This document shows, in pieces, positions 1-7,216 of a DNA stretch of 39,255 bases (the stretch's first letter is position 1; every line of letters begins with the position of its first letter). The stretch is from NCBI GenBank assembly GCA_903927295.1, contig CAIYMN010000122.1:1-39255 (forward strand), written 5' to 3'. The notes beneath the pieces were generated by a model. That model searched no databases, was not told where the DNA came from, and saw nothing but the letters and a program-made list of their open reading frames with translations. The DNA comes from an uncultured beta proteobacterium. Its GTDB lineage: Bacteria; Pseudomonadota; Gammaproteobacteria; Burkholderiales; Burkholderiaceae_C. The translations under genes were made by a program, and so were the position numbers.

Positions 1-463
1 CGGCGAGCGGCGAGAAGCCCAGGCCGATCAGAATGGCCGCCGTCACGGCAACGGGCGTGCCGAAGCCGGCTGCACCTTCAAAGAAGGCGCCGAAGGCATA
101 GGCAATCAGCAGCAGTTGCAGACGCCGGTCTTCGGTGATGCCGGCAATCGAATCCTGCAACACCTTGAACGAGCCGCTTTGCTCGGTGAGCTGATGCAGG
201 AAGATGATGTTGAGCACGATCCAGCCGATCGGCATCAGACCCGTCATGCCACCCAGAATCGCCGCCTTGGCCGCCATCTCTGGTGGCATGCCGTAGCCGA
301 TGATGGCGATGAGCAGCGCCGCGGCCAGACCGGCAGCGGCGGCGATGTGCGCCTTCAGATGCAAAAAACCAAGCCCTATCAGCATCACCGCGACGGGTAT
401 CGCCGCTGCCAGCGTCGACAGCGCCATGCTGTGAAACGGGTCATAAACTTGTTGCCAAACCAT
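1..463 (-). CDS. lldP: L-lactate permease, N-terminal part (cut by window edge)
   Basis: Only the first 154 codons are present; the gene runs off the left edge. The start is the ATG at 463-461, preceded by GAGGAG at a good distance. The product opens MVWQQVYDPFHSMALSTLAA, which resembles the start of LldP/LctP lactate permeases, and then alternates hydrophobic helices (about residues 17-34, 36-56, 68-90 and 117-140) with short loops. A conserved-looking FGAFFEGAAGFGTPVAV stretch around residues 124-140 is typical of this family. LctP proteins import lactate with protons across the inner membrane. It lies 43 bp downstream of the lactate dehydrogenase gene with no terminator between, so it is probably the last gene of the lut operon. 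The related glycolate permease GlcA cannot be fully excluded from this fragment. Confidence 0.86.
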   Translation of the reverse strand, partial: MVWQQVYDPFHSMALSTLAAAIPVAVMLIGLGFLHLKAHIAAAAGLAAALLIAIIGYGMPPEMAAKAAILGGMTGLMPIGWIVLNIIFLHQLTEQSGSFKVLQDSIAGITEDRRLQLLLIAYAFGAFFEGAAGFGTPVAVTAAILIGLGFSPLA

Positions 464-506
464 GTAAGTCTCCTCTTAAAAAAATGAACAAATCCCTGAA
501 CGAAAA

Positions 507-3371
507 TCAGCAAGGCGCAGCCAGTTCCTGACGACTGCACTCCTCGAGCAGATAGGCAATGGAGCGATAGGGGCGACCGGTCTCGGCGGTGAGTCCGATC
601 TCGCAGGTGCGGTTGGTTGAGACACCCTCGCAACAATTGGCTGGCAGGGCGCCGTGCACCTTGCGCAAGGCGTGTGTATTGAGTTCCGGCACGACAAAAC
701 CACGGTCACCGCCAAAGCCGCAGCAGTTGACCCCGGCGGGCTCGACGATCTGCCGGGTACAGGCTTCCAGTACTTTACGCAGTTTGGCGTCTGACCCCGT
801 GCGGCGCACACTGCAGTTGATATGCAGCGCCACCGGTTCCGTCTTGCGCGTCAGGCGCAGGCGCGGCAGCAGGGCGTCGTGCGCGAACTCGTGAAAGTCG
901 TACAGATGCAAGCGTCCCGCCAGCACCTTTTGCATGCGCACCGAGCAGGTGCTGGCATCCATGATGACCGGGTAGTAACCGCCGTGACCGTCGTCGGCCG
1001 CCTTCAGCAGGGCGGCGCTCACGGCATCCGACATCGCGTCGGCTTCTTTGACCATACCCTTGCTGGCCATCATCTGGCCGCAACACAGTTTGTCAAATCC
1101 TTCTGGCAAGCGGGGTGCGTAACCGGCACGCACCAGCAAGGCCATGATGACCTCGGGCAGCGTTGCTTCACCTTGGCTGTTGGCTCCAAAGATGCGCCCC
1201 CCACAGGCAGGCAAATAGACCACCGGATCGCCGGCACCGCGGTACGGAGCCGGGGCTTTGCCGGCCAGCGGCATTGCGCGTTTCCAGTTGCCTCCTGAGA
1301 GACGAGTTACCAGGCTTTCGCCCAGTACCGCGGTGGCCACGTGGCCCAGCTTGAGACCGACGCGCGACAGACTGGCCACCTTGCCAAAGTTGTCGGCAGT
1401 CCATTGAGCCACATTGTGCGAAGTGTTGCCCGCTCGGCGCCCGCGCAAAAGGCGAGTGAGCTCGCCGGTGTCTATGCCCACCGGGCAGGCGGTGGAACAC
1501 AGGCCGCAACCGGCGCAGGTGTCCAGGCCGAAGTAGGCGAAGTCGGCTTCGACATCGGCGCTGCTTTCGCCGCTGGCGTGGCGGCGCGACAGTTCGCGCC
1601 AGCTGACGATGCGCTGGCGCGGCGAGAGCGTGAGCAGGTGCGAGGGGCAAAGCGGCTCGCAAAATCCGCACTCGATGCAGCGGTCGATGATGGCCTCGGC
1701 GGCGGGCATGGGCTTCAGGTTCTTCAGGTGCGCCTGCGGGTCATCGTTCAAAATGACACCCGGGTTCAGCAGATGCTCCGGATCAAACAACTGCTTGATG
1801 CAACGCATCAAATCTGTCGCCTGCTTGCCCCATTCCTTTTCAACAAAGGGCGCCATGTTGCGACCCGTGCCATGCTCGGCCTTGATTGAGCCGTCGTACT
1901 TGTCAACCACCAGCGTGCAGACATCGTCCATGAAGTGCGCGTAGCGCTCCACCTCGGCGGCGTCCGAGAAATCCTGCGTAAAGACAAAGTGCAGATTGCC
2001 TTCGAGTGCGTGGCCAAAGATGATGCCTTCGCTGTAGCCGTGCTGGCGCAGCAGGGCCTGCAAATCCAGCGTCGCCGCTGCCAGTGATTCGATAGGAAAA
2101 GCGACGTCCTCGATGATGACGGTGGTTCCAGCGCGTCGCATCGCACCAACCGATGGGAAAGTGCCTTTGCGTACTTTCCAGTACATCTCGCAGGTCGCGG
2201 GGTCCGTGGAGAAGGCGGGTGCCTCGACGGTGGCAATGCCCTGCAGGGCACCCAGTGATGCGGTGATCTTTAACTGCAGGGCCGCTTCGGTCTGGGCACG
2301 CACTTCGATCAGCAAGGCGGCAGCGTCGACCCCGAGCGTACGCATGACGGGCGGCAAGCCGGGCTTGTCTTCAACCGAGCGCAGGGCAGGGCGATCCAGC
2401 AGCTCAACGGCGGAAACCGGCTCCTTCTTCAGCCGGATGACCGCCTGGCAGGCGCGCTCGATGTCCGCAAAGAACACCAGCGCGCTGGCCTTATAGGGGT
2501 CCTCGACGACGGTCTGATAAGTGATGCGGGAGATGAAACCGAGCGTGCCTTCGGAGCCGATCATCAGGTGCGCCAGGATGTCGATGGCGTCTTCAAAATC
2601 GACCAGGGCGTTCAGGCTGTAGCCGGTCGTGTTTTTGATCTGGTACTTGTGGCGAATGCGTGCGGCCAGTGCGGTGTCGGCACGTGTCGCTGCAGCCAGA
2701 GCTTCAAGTCCGTTGACCAGGGCGGCGTGGCTCTGGCGGAACTGTGCAACCGAGGCGCAATCTTCGGTGTCGAGCAGGCATCCGTCGGCCAGAATGACGC
2801 GCATGCCTTGAAGCGTTTGGTAGCTATTCTGTGACGTGCCGCAGCACATCCCGGAAGCATTGTTGGCGGCAATGCCGCCGATCTTGCAGGCGTTGATGGA
2901 GGCAGGATCGGGGCCGATCTTGCGCCCATGCGGCGCCAGACGCAGGTTGACCTCACCGCCGATCATGCCCGGGCCAACACGAACGGTTGCGGCCTCCGGG
3001 CTGACCTCGCAGCTGGCAAATCCTTCACCAATCAAGGCCAGCACGCTGTCTGAGACGGCCTGACCGGACAGGCTGGTGCCGGCAGCGCGAAAGGTCACTG
3101 GCCTGTCATGGGAGCGCGCAGTTCCCAGCAGGGCCTGCACTTCCTGCTCGGATTCGACGACGGCGATGACTTCTGGCGTCAGGCGGTAAAAACTGGCATC
3201 GGTGCCATAGGCGAGACGGCGCAGCGGGTCGGTAATGACCTGCTTGGCCGGCAGGACGGTGGAGATGGCCTTGATGAAGGGAGATATGGCCCCCACGCTG
3301 GTCGCTGCGCGCACTGCGCTGCCCCCCGTGGGGGCGTTCGCTTGCTTGGGGCGGCCCGGCGCCGCGCTCAT
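507..3371 (-). CDS. dld: FAD-binding and Fe-S-binding oxidoreductase, probable D-lactate dehydrogenase
   Basis: This 954-residue protein fuses a GlcD-like flavoprotein to a GlcF-like iron-sulfur module, the layout of respiratory D-lactate dehydrogenases of the Dld-II type. From the N terminus: an FAD-binding PCMH fold with AAGTSLSGQAVSDS near 96-109 and GPDPASINACKIGG near 153-166; a FAD-oxidase C-terminal domain with HALEGNLHF near 454 and EHGTGRNMAPF near 499; two 4Fe-4S motifs, CIECGFCEPLCP (565-576) and CAGCGLCSTACP (619-630); and two cysteine-rich CCG motifs near 763 and 883. It would oxidise D-lactate to pyruvate and pass electrons to the quinone pool. The chosen ATG (3371-3369) overlaps the lutB stop as ATGA, as at the other junctions of the operon. 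The open frame extends 58 codons further upstream into lutB, which I discount. Roughly the first 26 residues come from a repeat-like sequence. A related 2-hydroxyacid substrate such as glycolate is possible. Confidence 0.87.
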   Translation of the reverse strand: MSAAPGRPKQANAPTGGSAVRAATSVGAISPFIKAISTVLPAKQVITDPLRRLAYGTDASFYRLTPEVIAVVESEQEVQALLGTARSHDRPVTFRAAGTSLSGQAVSDSVLALIGEGFASCEVSPEAATVRVGPGMIGGEVNLRLAPHGRKIGPDPASINACKIGGIAANNASGMCCGTSQNSYQTLQGMRVILADGCLLDTEDCASVAQFRQSHAALVNGLEALAAATRADTALAARIRHKYQIKNTTGYSLNALVDFEDAIDILAHLMIGSEGTLGFISRITYQTVVEDPYKASALVFFADIERACQAVIRLKKEPVSAVELLDRPALRSVEDKPGLPPVMRTLGVDAAALLIEVRAQTEAALQLKITASLGALQGIATVEAPAFSTDPATCEMYWKVRKGTFPSVGAMRRAGTTVIIEDVAFPIESLAAATLDLQALLRQHGYSEGIIFGHALEGNLHFVFTQDFSDAAEVERYAHFMDDVCTLVVDKYDGSIKAEHGTGRNMAPFVEKEWGKQATDLMRCIKQLFDPEHLLNPGVILNDDPQAHLKNLKPMPAAEAIIDRCIECGFCEPLCPSHLLTLSPRQRIVSWRELSRRHASGESSADVEADFAYFGLDTCAGCGLCSTACPVGIDTGELTRLLRGRRAGNTSHNVAQWTADNFGKVASLSRVGLKLGHVATAVLGESLVTRLSGGNWKRAMPLAGKAPAPYRGAGDPVVYLPACGGRIFGANSQGEATLPEVIMALLVRAGYAPRLPEGFDKLCCGQMMASKGMVKEADAMSDAVSAALLKAADDGHGGYYPVIMDASTCSVRMQKVLAGRLHLYDFHEFAHDALLPRLRLTRKTEPVALHINCSVRRTGSDAKLRKVLEACTRQIVEPAGVNCCGFGGDRGFVVPELNTHALRKVHGALPANCCEGVSTNRTCEIGLTAETGRPYRSIAYLLEECSRQELAAPC
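3297..3368. repeat. GC-rich palindromic repeat, Comamonadaceae intergenic type, inside coding sequence
   Basis: This stretch contains a perfect 6-bp stem with a 3-nt loop (3321-3335, six-base arms around CGT), followed by a GGGGCGGCCCGGCGCC-like block. From memory, hairpins next to a GGGGCGGCCCGG block are abundant between genes in Comamonadaceae genomes; that recollection was not checked here. In this window it lies at the lutB/dld junction and encodes about residues 2-26 of the dehydrogenase. No second copy was seen in the window. Confidence 0.5.
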
Positions 3372-4801
3372 GGCTTGCGGTCCCTCAAAAGGTCGCGCAG
3401 ACGTTTGGCTGCCGGTATCAGCGGTGTGCGGCTGCGCGTCCAGGCGCCCTGCTCGTTGGGCGAGAGTGCGCGGCCACGGCTCATGAACCAGGAAGCCAGT
3501 TGGTACAGGCCGAGGCGGCTGTAGACCTGCGACCAGACGGACCAAACCGCAGTGCCGGAAACCGTGCGCGCTGCGCCACTGCCGCGCAGCGTGGCCTCGT
3601 CGCTCTCGGGCTGGGCCATGGCCTCATTGCGCAGGCGAACCAGAATGTCGGGAATCGGAATCTTGACCGGGCAGACTTCGGCGCAGGCACCGCACAGCGT
3701 CGACGCAAAGGCCAGCGGGTAGGTGCTTTGCAGCCCCAGCAAGTGAGGTGAGATGATGGCGCCTATCGGCCCCGGGTAGGTCGTGCCATAGGCGTGGCCG
3801 CCAATGCGTGCGTAAACCGGGCAGTGGTTCATGCAGGCGCCGCAGCGTATGCATTGCAGCGTTGCGCGCAACTGCTCGTCCGCATAGGCCTGAGTGCGGC
3901 CGTTGTCGAGCAGGATCAGGTGCACTTCTTCAGGACCATCGAGTTCACCCGGCTTGCGCGGGCCGCTGATCAGGTTGAAGTAGGTTGTGACAGACTGACC
4001 GGTGGCCGAGCGTGCCAGCAGACTGTAGAGCGGTGGGACATGCTCGAGTTTTTCCACGACCTTCTCGATACCAGTGATCGCGATGTGGACGCGTGGCACG
4101 GTCGTACACATGCGGCCGTTGCCTTCGTTCTCGACCAGACACAGCGTGCCGGTTTCTGCCACCATGAAATTCACGCCGGACAGTCCGATATCGGCGTCGG
4201 CAAACTTGCGCCGTAGTACGTGCCGGCCGATCTGGATCAGGGCGTCTACATCCTCGGTGTAGCTGACGCCCGGCACCTCTCGGGCAAAGAGTTCAGCGAT
4301 TTCCTGTTTGGTCTTGTGGATCGCCGGCATGATGATGTGGGAAGGCTTTTCGCCCGCGAGCTGGACGATGTACTCACCCATGTCGGACTCGAAGGCTTCG
4401 ATGCCTGCCTCCTCCATGGCGTGGTTGAACTCGATCTCCTCACTCACCATGGACTTGCCCTTGATGATGCGGCGCGCCTTTACGCGCTGGGCGATTTCCA
4501 GGGCAATGGCGTTGGCCTGCTCGGGTGTTTCGGCCCAGTGCACGGAAATGCCATTGGCGCAGAGCCTGGTTTCCAGCTCTTCCAGCAGTCGCGGCAGATG
4601 GGCCAGGCTGTAGCGGCGAATCGCGGCACCGAGCACACGCAGGCCCTCGCGCTCATCCTGGTCGGGGAACTGGCTCTGGCGTTTGGCCTGCAGGAAGTCC
4701 ATGGCGCTGCGAAAGTTCTTGCGCTGCCCGGGGTTGTTGAGCACGCTGCGGCTGCGCTCCTTGAAGTCGTCCATCGGGTGAATCGGAATCACCTTGCTCA
4801 T
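3368..4801 (-). CDS. lutB: Lactate utilization iron-sulfur protein LutB
   Basis: This 477-residue protein matches LutB, the iron-sulfur subunit of the LutABC L-lactate oxidase system, which converts L-lactate to pyruvate. The N-terminal two thirds is a LUD domain (IIKGKSMVSEEIEFNHAMEE around 112-131; GLSGVNFMVAETGTLCLVEN around 206-225). The C terminus carries two ferredoxin-like clusters, CIRCGACMNHCP (317-328) and CGACAEVCP (370-378). Length is normal for the family. Its ATG overlaps the lutC stop (ATGA at 4801-4798), and its own stop overlaps the dehydrogenase start (3371-3368), so translation of the whole set is probably coupled. The protein is expected to be cytoplasmic and associated with LutA and LutC. 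Confidence 0.94.
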   Translation of the reverse strand: MSKVIPIHPMDDFKERSRSVLNNPGQRKNFRSAMDFLQAKRQSQFPDQDEREGLRVLGAAIRRYSLAHLPRLLEELETRLCANGISVHWAETPEQANAIALEIAQRVKARRIIKGKSMVSEEIEFNHAMEEAGIEAFESDMGEYIVQLAGEKPSHIIMPAIHKTKQEIAELFAREVPGVSYTEDVDALIQIGRHVLRRKFADADIGLSGVNFMVAETGTLCLVENEGNGRMCTTVPRVHIAITGIEKVVEKLEHVPPLYSLLARSATGQSVTTYFNLISGPRKPGELDGPEEVHLILLDNGRTQAYADEQLRATLQCIRCGACMNHCPVYARIGGHAYGTTYPGPIGAIISPHLLGLQSTYPLAFASTLCGACAEVCPVKIPIPDILVRLRNEAMAQPESDEATLRGSGAARTVSGTAVWSVWSQVYSRLGLYQLASWFMSRGRALSPNEQGAWTRSRTPLIPAAKRLRDLLRDRKP

Positions 4802-5484
4802 GAAGCTGCTCCGGTTGCGTGGCGCAGCAAGACGATCAGTTCCTTCGGCCCATGCGCCCCATAGGCCAGCGTTTGCTGGATGTCGGCGGTCTTGGAAGGG
4901 CCGCCAATAAGGAGCGCGTTGGTCGGCAACCCATCGCTCCAGCCCTCCGCCGTGATGGCCGAGTGCAGGTCAGAGTGGATGTTGGCCGCGTCGAGCAGCA
5001 CGAAGTGGATGTGCGGCACCAGTGACATCAGGCGCGGCTCCGACGGCGTGGGAAACACGATGATGCTGCCGATCTCTGCGACCGCGCTGCGCGCTGACGT
5101 CAGCGATGCGTCTACGTCGTCAAACAACTGGTCGCGCCAGGCTTCGATGGGCTGTTCGTAAAACAGCAGCTGGAGCTCGCCCAGGGGACGTGCCTGAAGT
5201 GCAGCGCCGTGTGCCGTGTTGCTGCCTATGAGCAGATTGCCAATGCCCTTGGACGCTGCGATGCGCAGCAGCACGTCTGGCCAGTTGGCTTGCGTGACAT
5301 CGTGGAATTCTGTCTTGACGGCTTGCATCGCCGTGCGCAGGCGCACAACGCGCTGCGCGAGGTCTTCGTTGCGGCGCTGTGCGTCAAACCAGGCCTTGAC
5401 ATCCGGCAGGGGCGGCAAGGTGGCCACGGGAGCGGCGCGCAGCCGACCCAGAATGTTGCTGCGAGCAATGGCAGTGGAATTCAT
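4798..5484 (-). CDS. lutC: Lactate utilization protein LutC (LUD domain)
   Basis: This 228-residue protein is a single LUD-domain protein of the LutC family, the third component of the LutABC lactate oxidation system. Recognisable features are the central stretch SARSAVAEIGSIIVFPTPSE (about residues 129-148), the following region up to PHIHFVLLDAAN, and the C-terminal GGPSKTADIQQTLAYGAHGP, a hallmark of the family. No cysteine cluster is present, as expected for LutC. The start ATG overlaps the stop of lutA (ATGA at 5484-5481), and the stop overlaps the start of lutB in the same way. The order A-C-B differs from the A-B-C order of Bacillus subtilis. Confidence 0.93.
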   Translation of the reverse strand: MNSTAIARSNILGRLRAAPVATLPPLPDVKAWFDAQRRNEDLAQRVVRLRTAMQAVKTEFHDVTQANWPDVLLRIAASKGIGNLLIGSNTAHGAALQARPLGELQLLFYEQPIEAWRDQLFDDVDASLTSARSAVAEIGSIIVFPTPSEPRLMSLVPHIHFVLLDAANIHSDLHSAITAEGWSDGLPTNALLIGGPSKTADIQQTLAYGAHGPKELIVLLRHATGAAS

Positions 5485-6287
5485 GTTGCCTCTTGGTTCG
5501 TACGCTGCCAGAGGAAGCTGGCGATGTGCTGGCCTGGCAGCGTTGGCTCGGCCACGCCGGCAATCTCATCCTGTTTGGCGGCACGCCCCGTGATGTTGAG
5601 CAGGCAGCCGCAATCTGCGCTGACCACACTTTGTGCACCGCTGTCGCGAATGGCGGCTACCTTGTCCGTGACGATGGCTTCAGAAATGTCAGGGTAACGC
5701 ATGGCAAAGGTGCCGCCAAAGCCGCAACATTCTTCAATCCGGGCCTGCGTCACGACGGTCACCTGGCTCAGGCTGCCGAGCAGGGCGACGCTGGTCTCGT
5801 GCGACCCCATCTCGCGTCGGGCGTGGCATGAGGTGTGCAGTGCCACCGTGCTGGCAGGGCCATGGTCGGTTCGGTTGAAGTGAACTACATGCACCAGGAA
5901 TTCTGTCAGTTCGTAAGTGCGCGCTGCCAGTTCTTTGGCGGCTGCATGCAGGGCCGGGTCGTCGGCGAAGAGATCCGGGTAATGTTGATGCAGCATCCCG
6001 GCGCAAGAGCCAGACGGCACCACCAGCGGCCAGGGCTCGGTAAACAGCTTGAGTTGTTGCAGGGCGACTTTGCGAGCCTCTTCCGGGAAGCCGCTGCTGT
6101 GGGCCGGCTGGCCACAGCAGGTCTGCTGCTCGAGGTAGTGCACACGGATGCCCTCGCGCTCCAGCAGGCGAACGGTGTCCAACCCGGCCTGCGGCACGAA
6201 CTGATCGACCAGGCAGGTCGCGAACAGATAAACGTCATTTGGTTTGGACGTATATTGCCGGTTGCCGGAGGTGTCGCAAGTCATCAT
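5481..6287 (-). CDS. lutA: Lactate utilization protein LutA (CCG-domain iron-sulfur protein)
   Basis: This 268-residue protein has two cysteine-rich CCG domains: YLFATCLVDQFVPQAGLDTV (20-39) with CCGQPAHSSGF near 57-67, and HTSCHARREMGSH (151-163) with CCGFGGTFAMRYPDIS near 187-202. This is the GlpC/LutA family layout, and with LutB and LutC it would form the L-lactate oxidising complex. It is the first gene of the minus-strand operon. Two ATG codons stand side by side (6287-6282) and no clear Shine-Dalgarno sequence precedes them, so the start is the least certain in the operon; family members usually begin close to the YLFATC segment, which would make about 17 residues an extension. A sigma-70 promoter and an operator lie 29-78 bp upstream. 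Confidence 0.92.
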   Translation of the reverse strand: MMTCDTSGNRQYTSKPNDVYLFATCLVDQFVPQAGLDTVRLLEREGIRVHYLEQQTCCGQPAHSSGFPEEARKVALQQLKLFTEPWPLVVPSGSCAGMLHQHYPDLFADDPALHAAAKELAARTYELTEFLVHVVHFNRTDHGPASTVALHTSCHARREMGSHETSVALLGSLSQVTVVTQARIEECCGFGGTFAMRYPDISEAIVTDKVAAIRDSGAQSVVSADCGCLLNITGRAAKQDEIAGVAEPTLPGQHIASFLWQRTNQEAT

Positions 6288-6315
6288 CGGTTCTGCTATT
6301 TCTAAAATGGTAAAG

Positions 6316-6326
6316 TGGTAAGACCA
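6316..6326. promoter_or_regulatory. Operator TGGT-N3-ACCA in front of lutA
   Basis: The sequence TGGTAAGACCA fits the inverted repeat TGGT-N3-ACCA bound by FadR-type lactate regulators such as LldR. It lies 10 bp past the predicted -10 box of the lutA promoter, over or just after the expected transcription start, where a bound repressor would block the polymerase. Another TGGT half site at 6308-6311 lies 8 bp away in direct orientation. Confidence 0.7.
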
Positions 6327-6336
6327 ATTAACCTAG

Positions 6337-6365
6337 AATGTAAAGGAGGAGTTTTACGTGGTCAA
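6337..6365 (-). promoter_or_regulatory. Predicted sigma-70 promoter of the lut operon
   Basis: Read on the minus strand, TTGACC (6365-6360) is followed after exactly 17 bp by TACATT (6342-6337), 5/6 and 4/6 matches to the consensus hexamers. Transcription would begin near 6330, immediately before the operator at 6326-6316 and about 43 nt before the lutA ATG. Confidence 0.6.
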
Positions 6366-6393
6366 CAGGGGTTTACCCTAGGATTTGCCACAT

Positions 6394-6422
6394 TTGATGC
6401 ATGCAAACTGAAATGACATAAA
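6394..6422 (+). promoter_or_regulatory. Candidate sigma-70 promoter of the GntR-family gene
   Basis: TTGATG (6394-6399), a 17-bp spacer and CATAAA (6417-6422) form a moderate promoter, with four matches in each hexamer. The second operator begins at the last base of the -10 box, so the arrangement mirrors that at lutA. The match is weak enough that another start point is possible. Confidence 0.4.
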
Positions 6423-6438
6423 ATTGGTATTACCAATT
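6422..6438. promoter_or_regulatory. Operator AATTGGTA-T-TACCAATT in front of the regulator gene
   Basis: This is a perfect 17-bp palindrome around one central base, containing TGGTATTACCA (6425-6435), the same TGGT-N3-ACCA pattern as the site at 6316. A further half site TTACCAAT follows at 6440-6447. It ends 13 bp before the regulator ATG. Its position over the predicted transcription start suggests that the regulator represses itself. The centres of the two sites are 109 bp apart. Confidence 0.76.
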
Positions 6439-6451
6439 CTTACCAATCTGT

Positions 6452-7216
6452 ATGGCACTTCTACGACCTGCTGTTTCACGTTTGTCCGACACCGTTGCTG
6501 CCGAACTCGAAAAGCGCATTCTTGAAGGCTCGCTCAAGCCCGGCGACCGCCTGCCACCCGAGCGCACATTGGCGCTCGATCTGGGTGTCTCGCGACCCTC
6601 TTTGCGGGAGGCGATTCAAAAACTGGTGTCCAAGGGCCTGCTGAGTACGCGGCACGGCGGTGGAACCCATGTGACGGACCGGCTGGAGGCGCACTTTGTC
6701 GATCCCTGGCAGGACATGCTTAAAGGGCATCCCCTGCTGCACCGCGACCTGCTTGAATTTCGCCAGATGCTGGAAAGCCAGGCTGCCGCGCTGGCCGCAG
6801 AACGCGCTACCGATGTCGATATCGATCGGCTTGACCAGATTCATGCAGCGCTTGAGGCCAGTTACAACAGCGGTGATCTGTCGACATGCATCGACGCAGA
6901 CGTCGCCTTTCACCAGGCTATCGCGGAGGCTGCACACAATGTGCTGATTGGGCATCTGTCGGCCAGCCTGATGCGGGTCATTCACGGACACGTGGCGGGC
7001 AATCTGGAGCACTTGCATGCTCGACCCCAGCGCTGGAATCAACTGCAGTCGCAACACCGCGCGATCTGGCAGGCGATCCGCGATCATCAACCCCACGAGG
7101 CAGACAAGGCGGCCAGCAAGCATATCGAATTTGTGCGTCAGAGCATGGAAAACAGCTCTCGGGAGGCAGAGCGGCGCCAGAGCGCCTTGCGGCGGGTGGG
7201 CGAGGGCGTCAGTTAA
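6452..7216 (+). CDS. lldR: FadR-family GntR transcriptional regulator, probable lactate-responsive repressor
   Basis: This 254-residue protein has an N-terminal winged helix-turn-helix (about residues 10-76) with the GntR signature LPPERTLALDLGVSRPSLRE near 34-53 and the wing segment LLSTRHGGGTHV. The C-terminal all-helical FCD domain (about 95-235) contains DADVAFHQAI and QHRAIWQAI, which carry residues that usually bind a metal or ligand. LldR, PdhR and related proteins bind TGGT-N3-ACCA sites and are released by lactate or pyruvate. Two such sites lie between this gene and lutA, so it is very probably the repressor of the lut operon and of itself. No Shine-Dalgarno sequence is visible before the ATG because the operator occupies that space. 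The last 8 bp overlap the convergent gene at 7209. The symbol is assigned by context. Confidence 0.9.
   Translation: MALLRPAVSRLSDTVAAELEKRILEGSLKPGDRLPPERTLALDLGVSRPSLREAIQKLVSKGLLSTRHGGGTHVTDRLEAHFVDPWQDMLKGHPLLHRDLLEFRQMLESQAAALAAERATDVDIDRLDQIHAALEASYNSGDLSTCIDADVAFHQAIAEAAHNVLIGHLSASLMRVIHGHVAGNLEHLHARPQRWNQLQSQHRAIWQAIRDHQPHEADKAASKHIEFVRQSMENSSREAERRQSALRRVGEGVS

Noticed and set aside
6342-6381. Strong AAAGGAGGAG followed by a GTG and a 7-codon frame ending TAG, a possible leader peptide on the plus strand
   Set aside because: The same bases form the spacer and -35 side of the minus-strand lut promoter, and a predicted plus-strand promoter for the regulator lies downstream, so this would not be in its mRNA. 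Probably chance.
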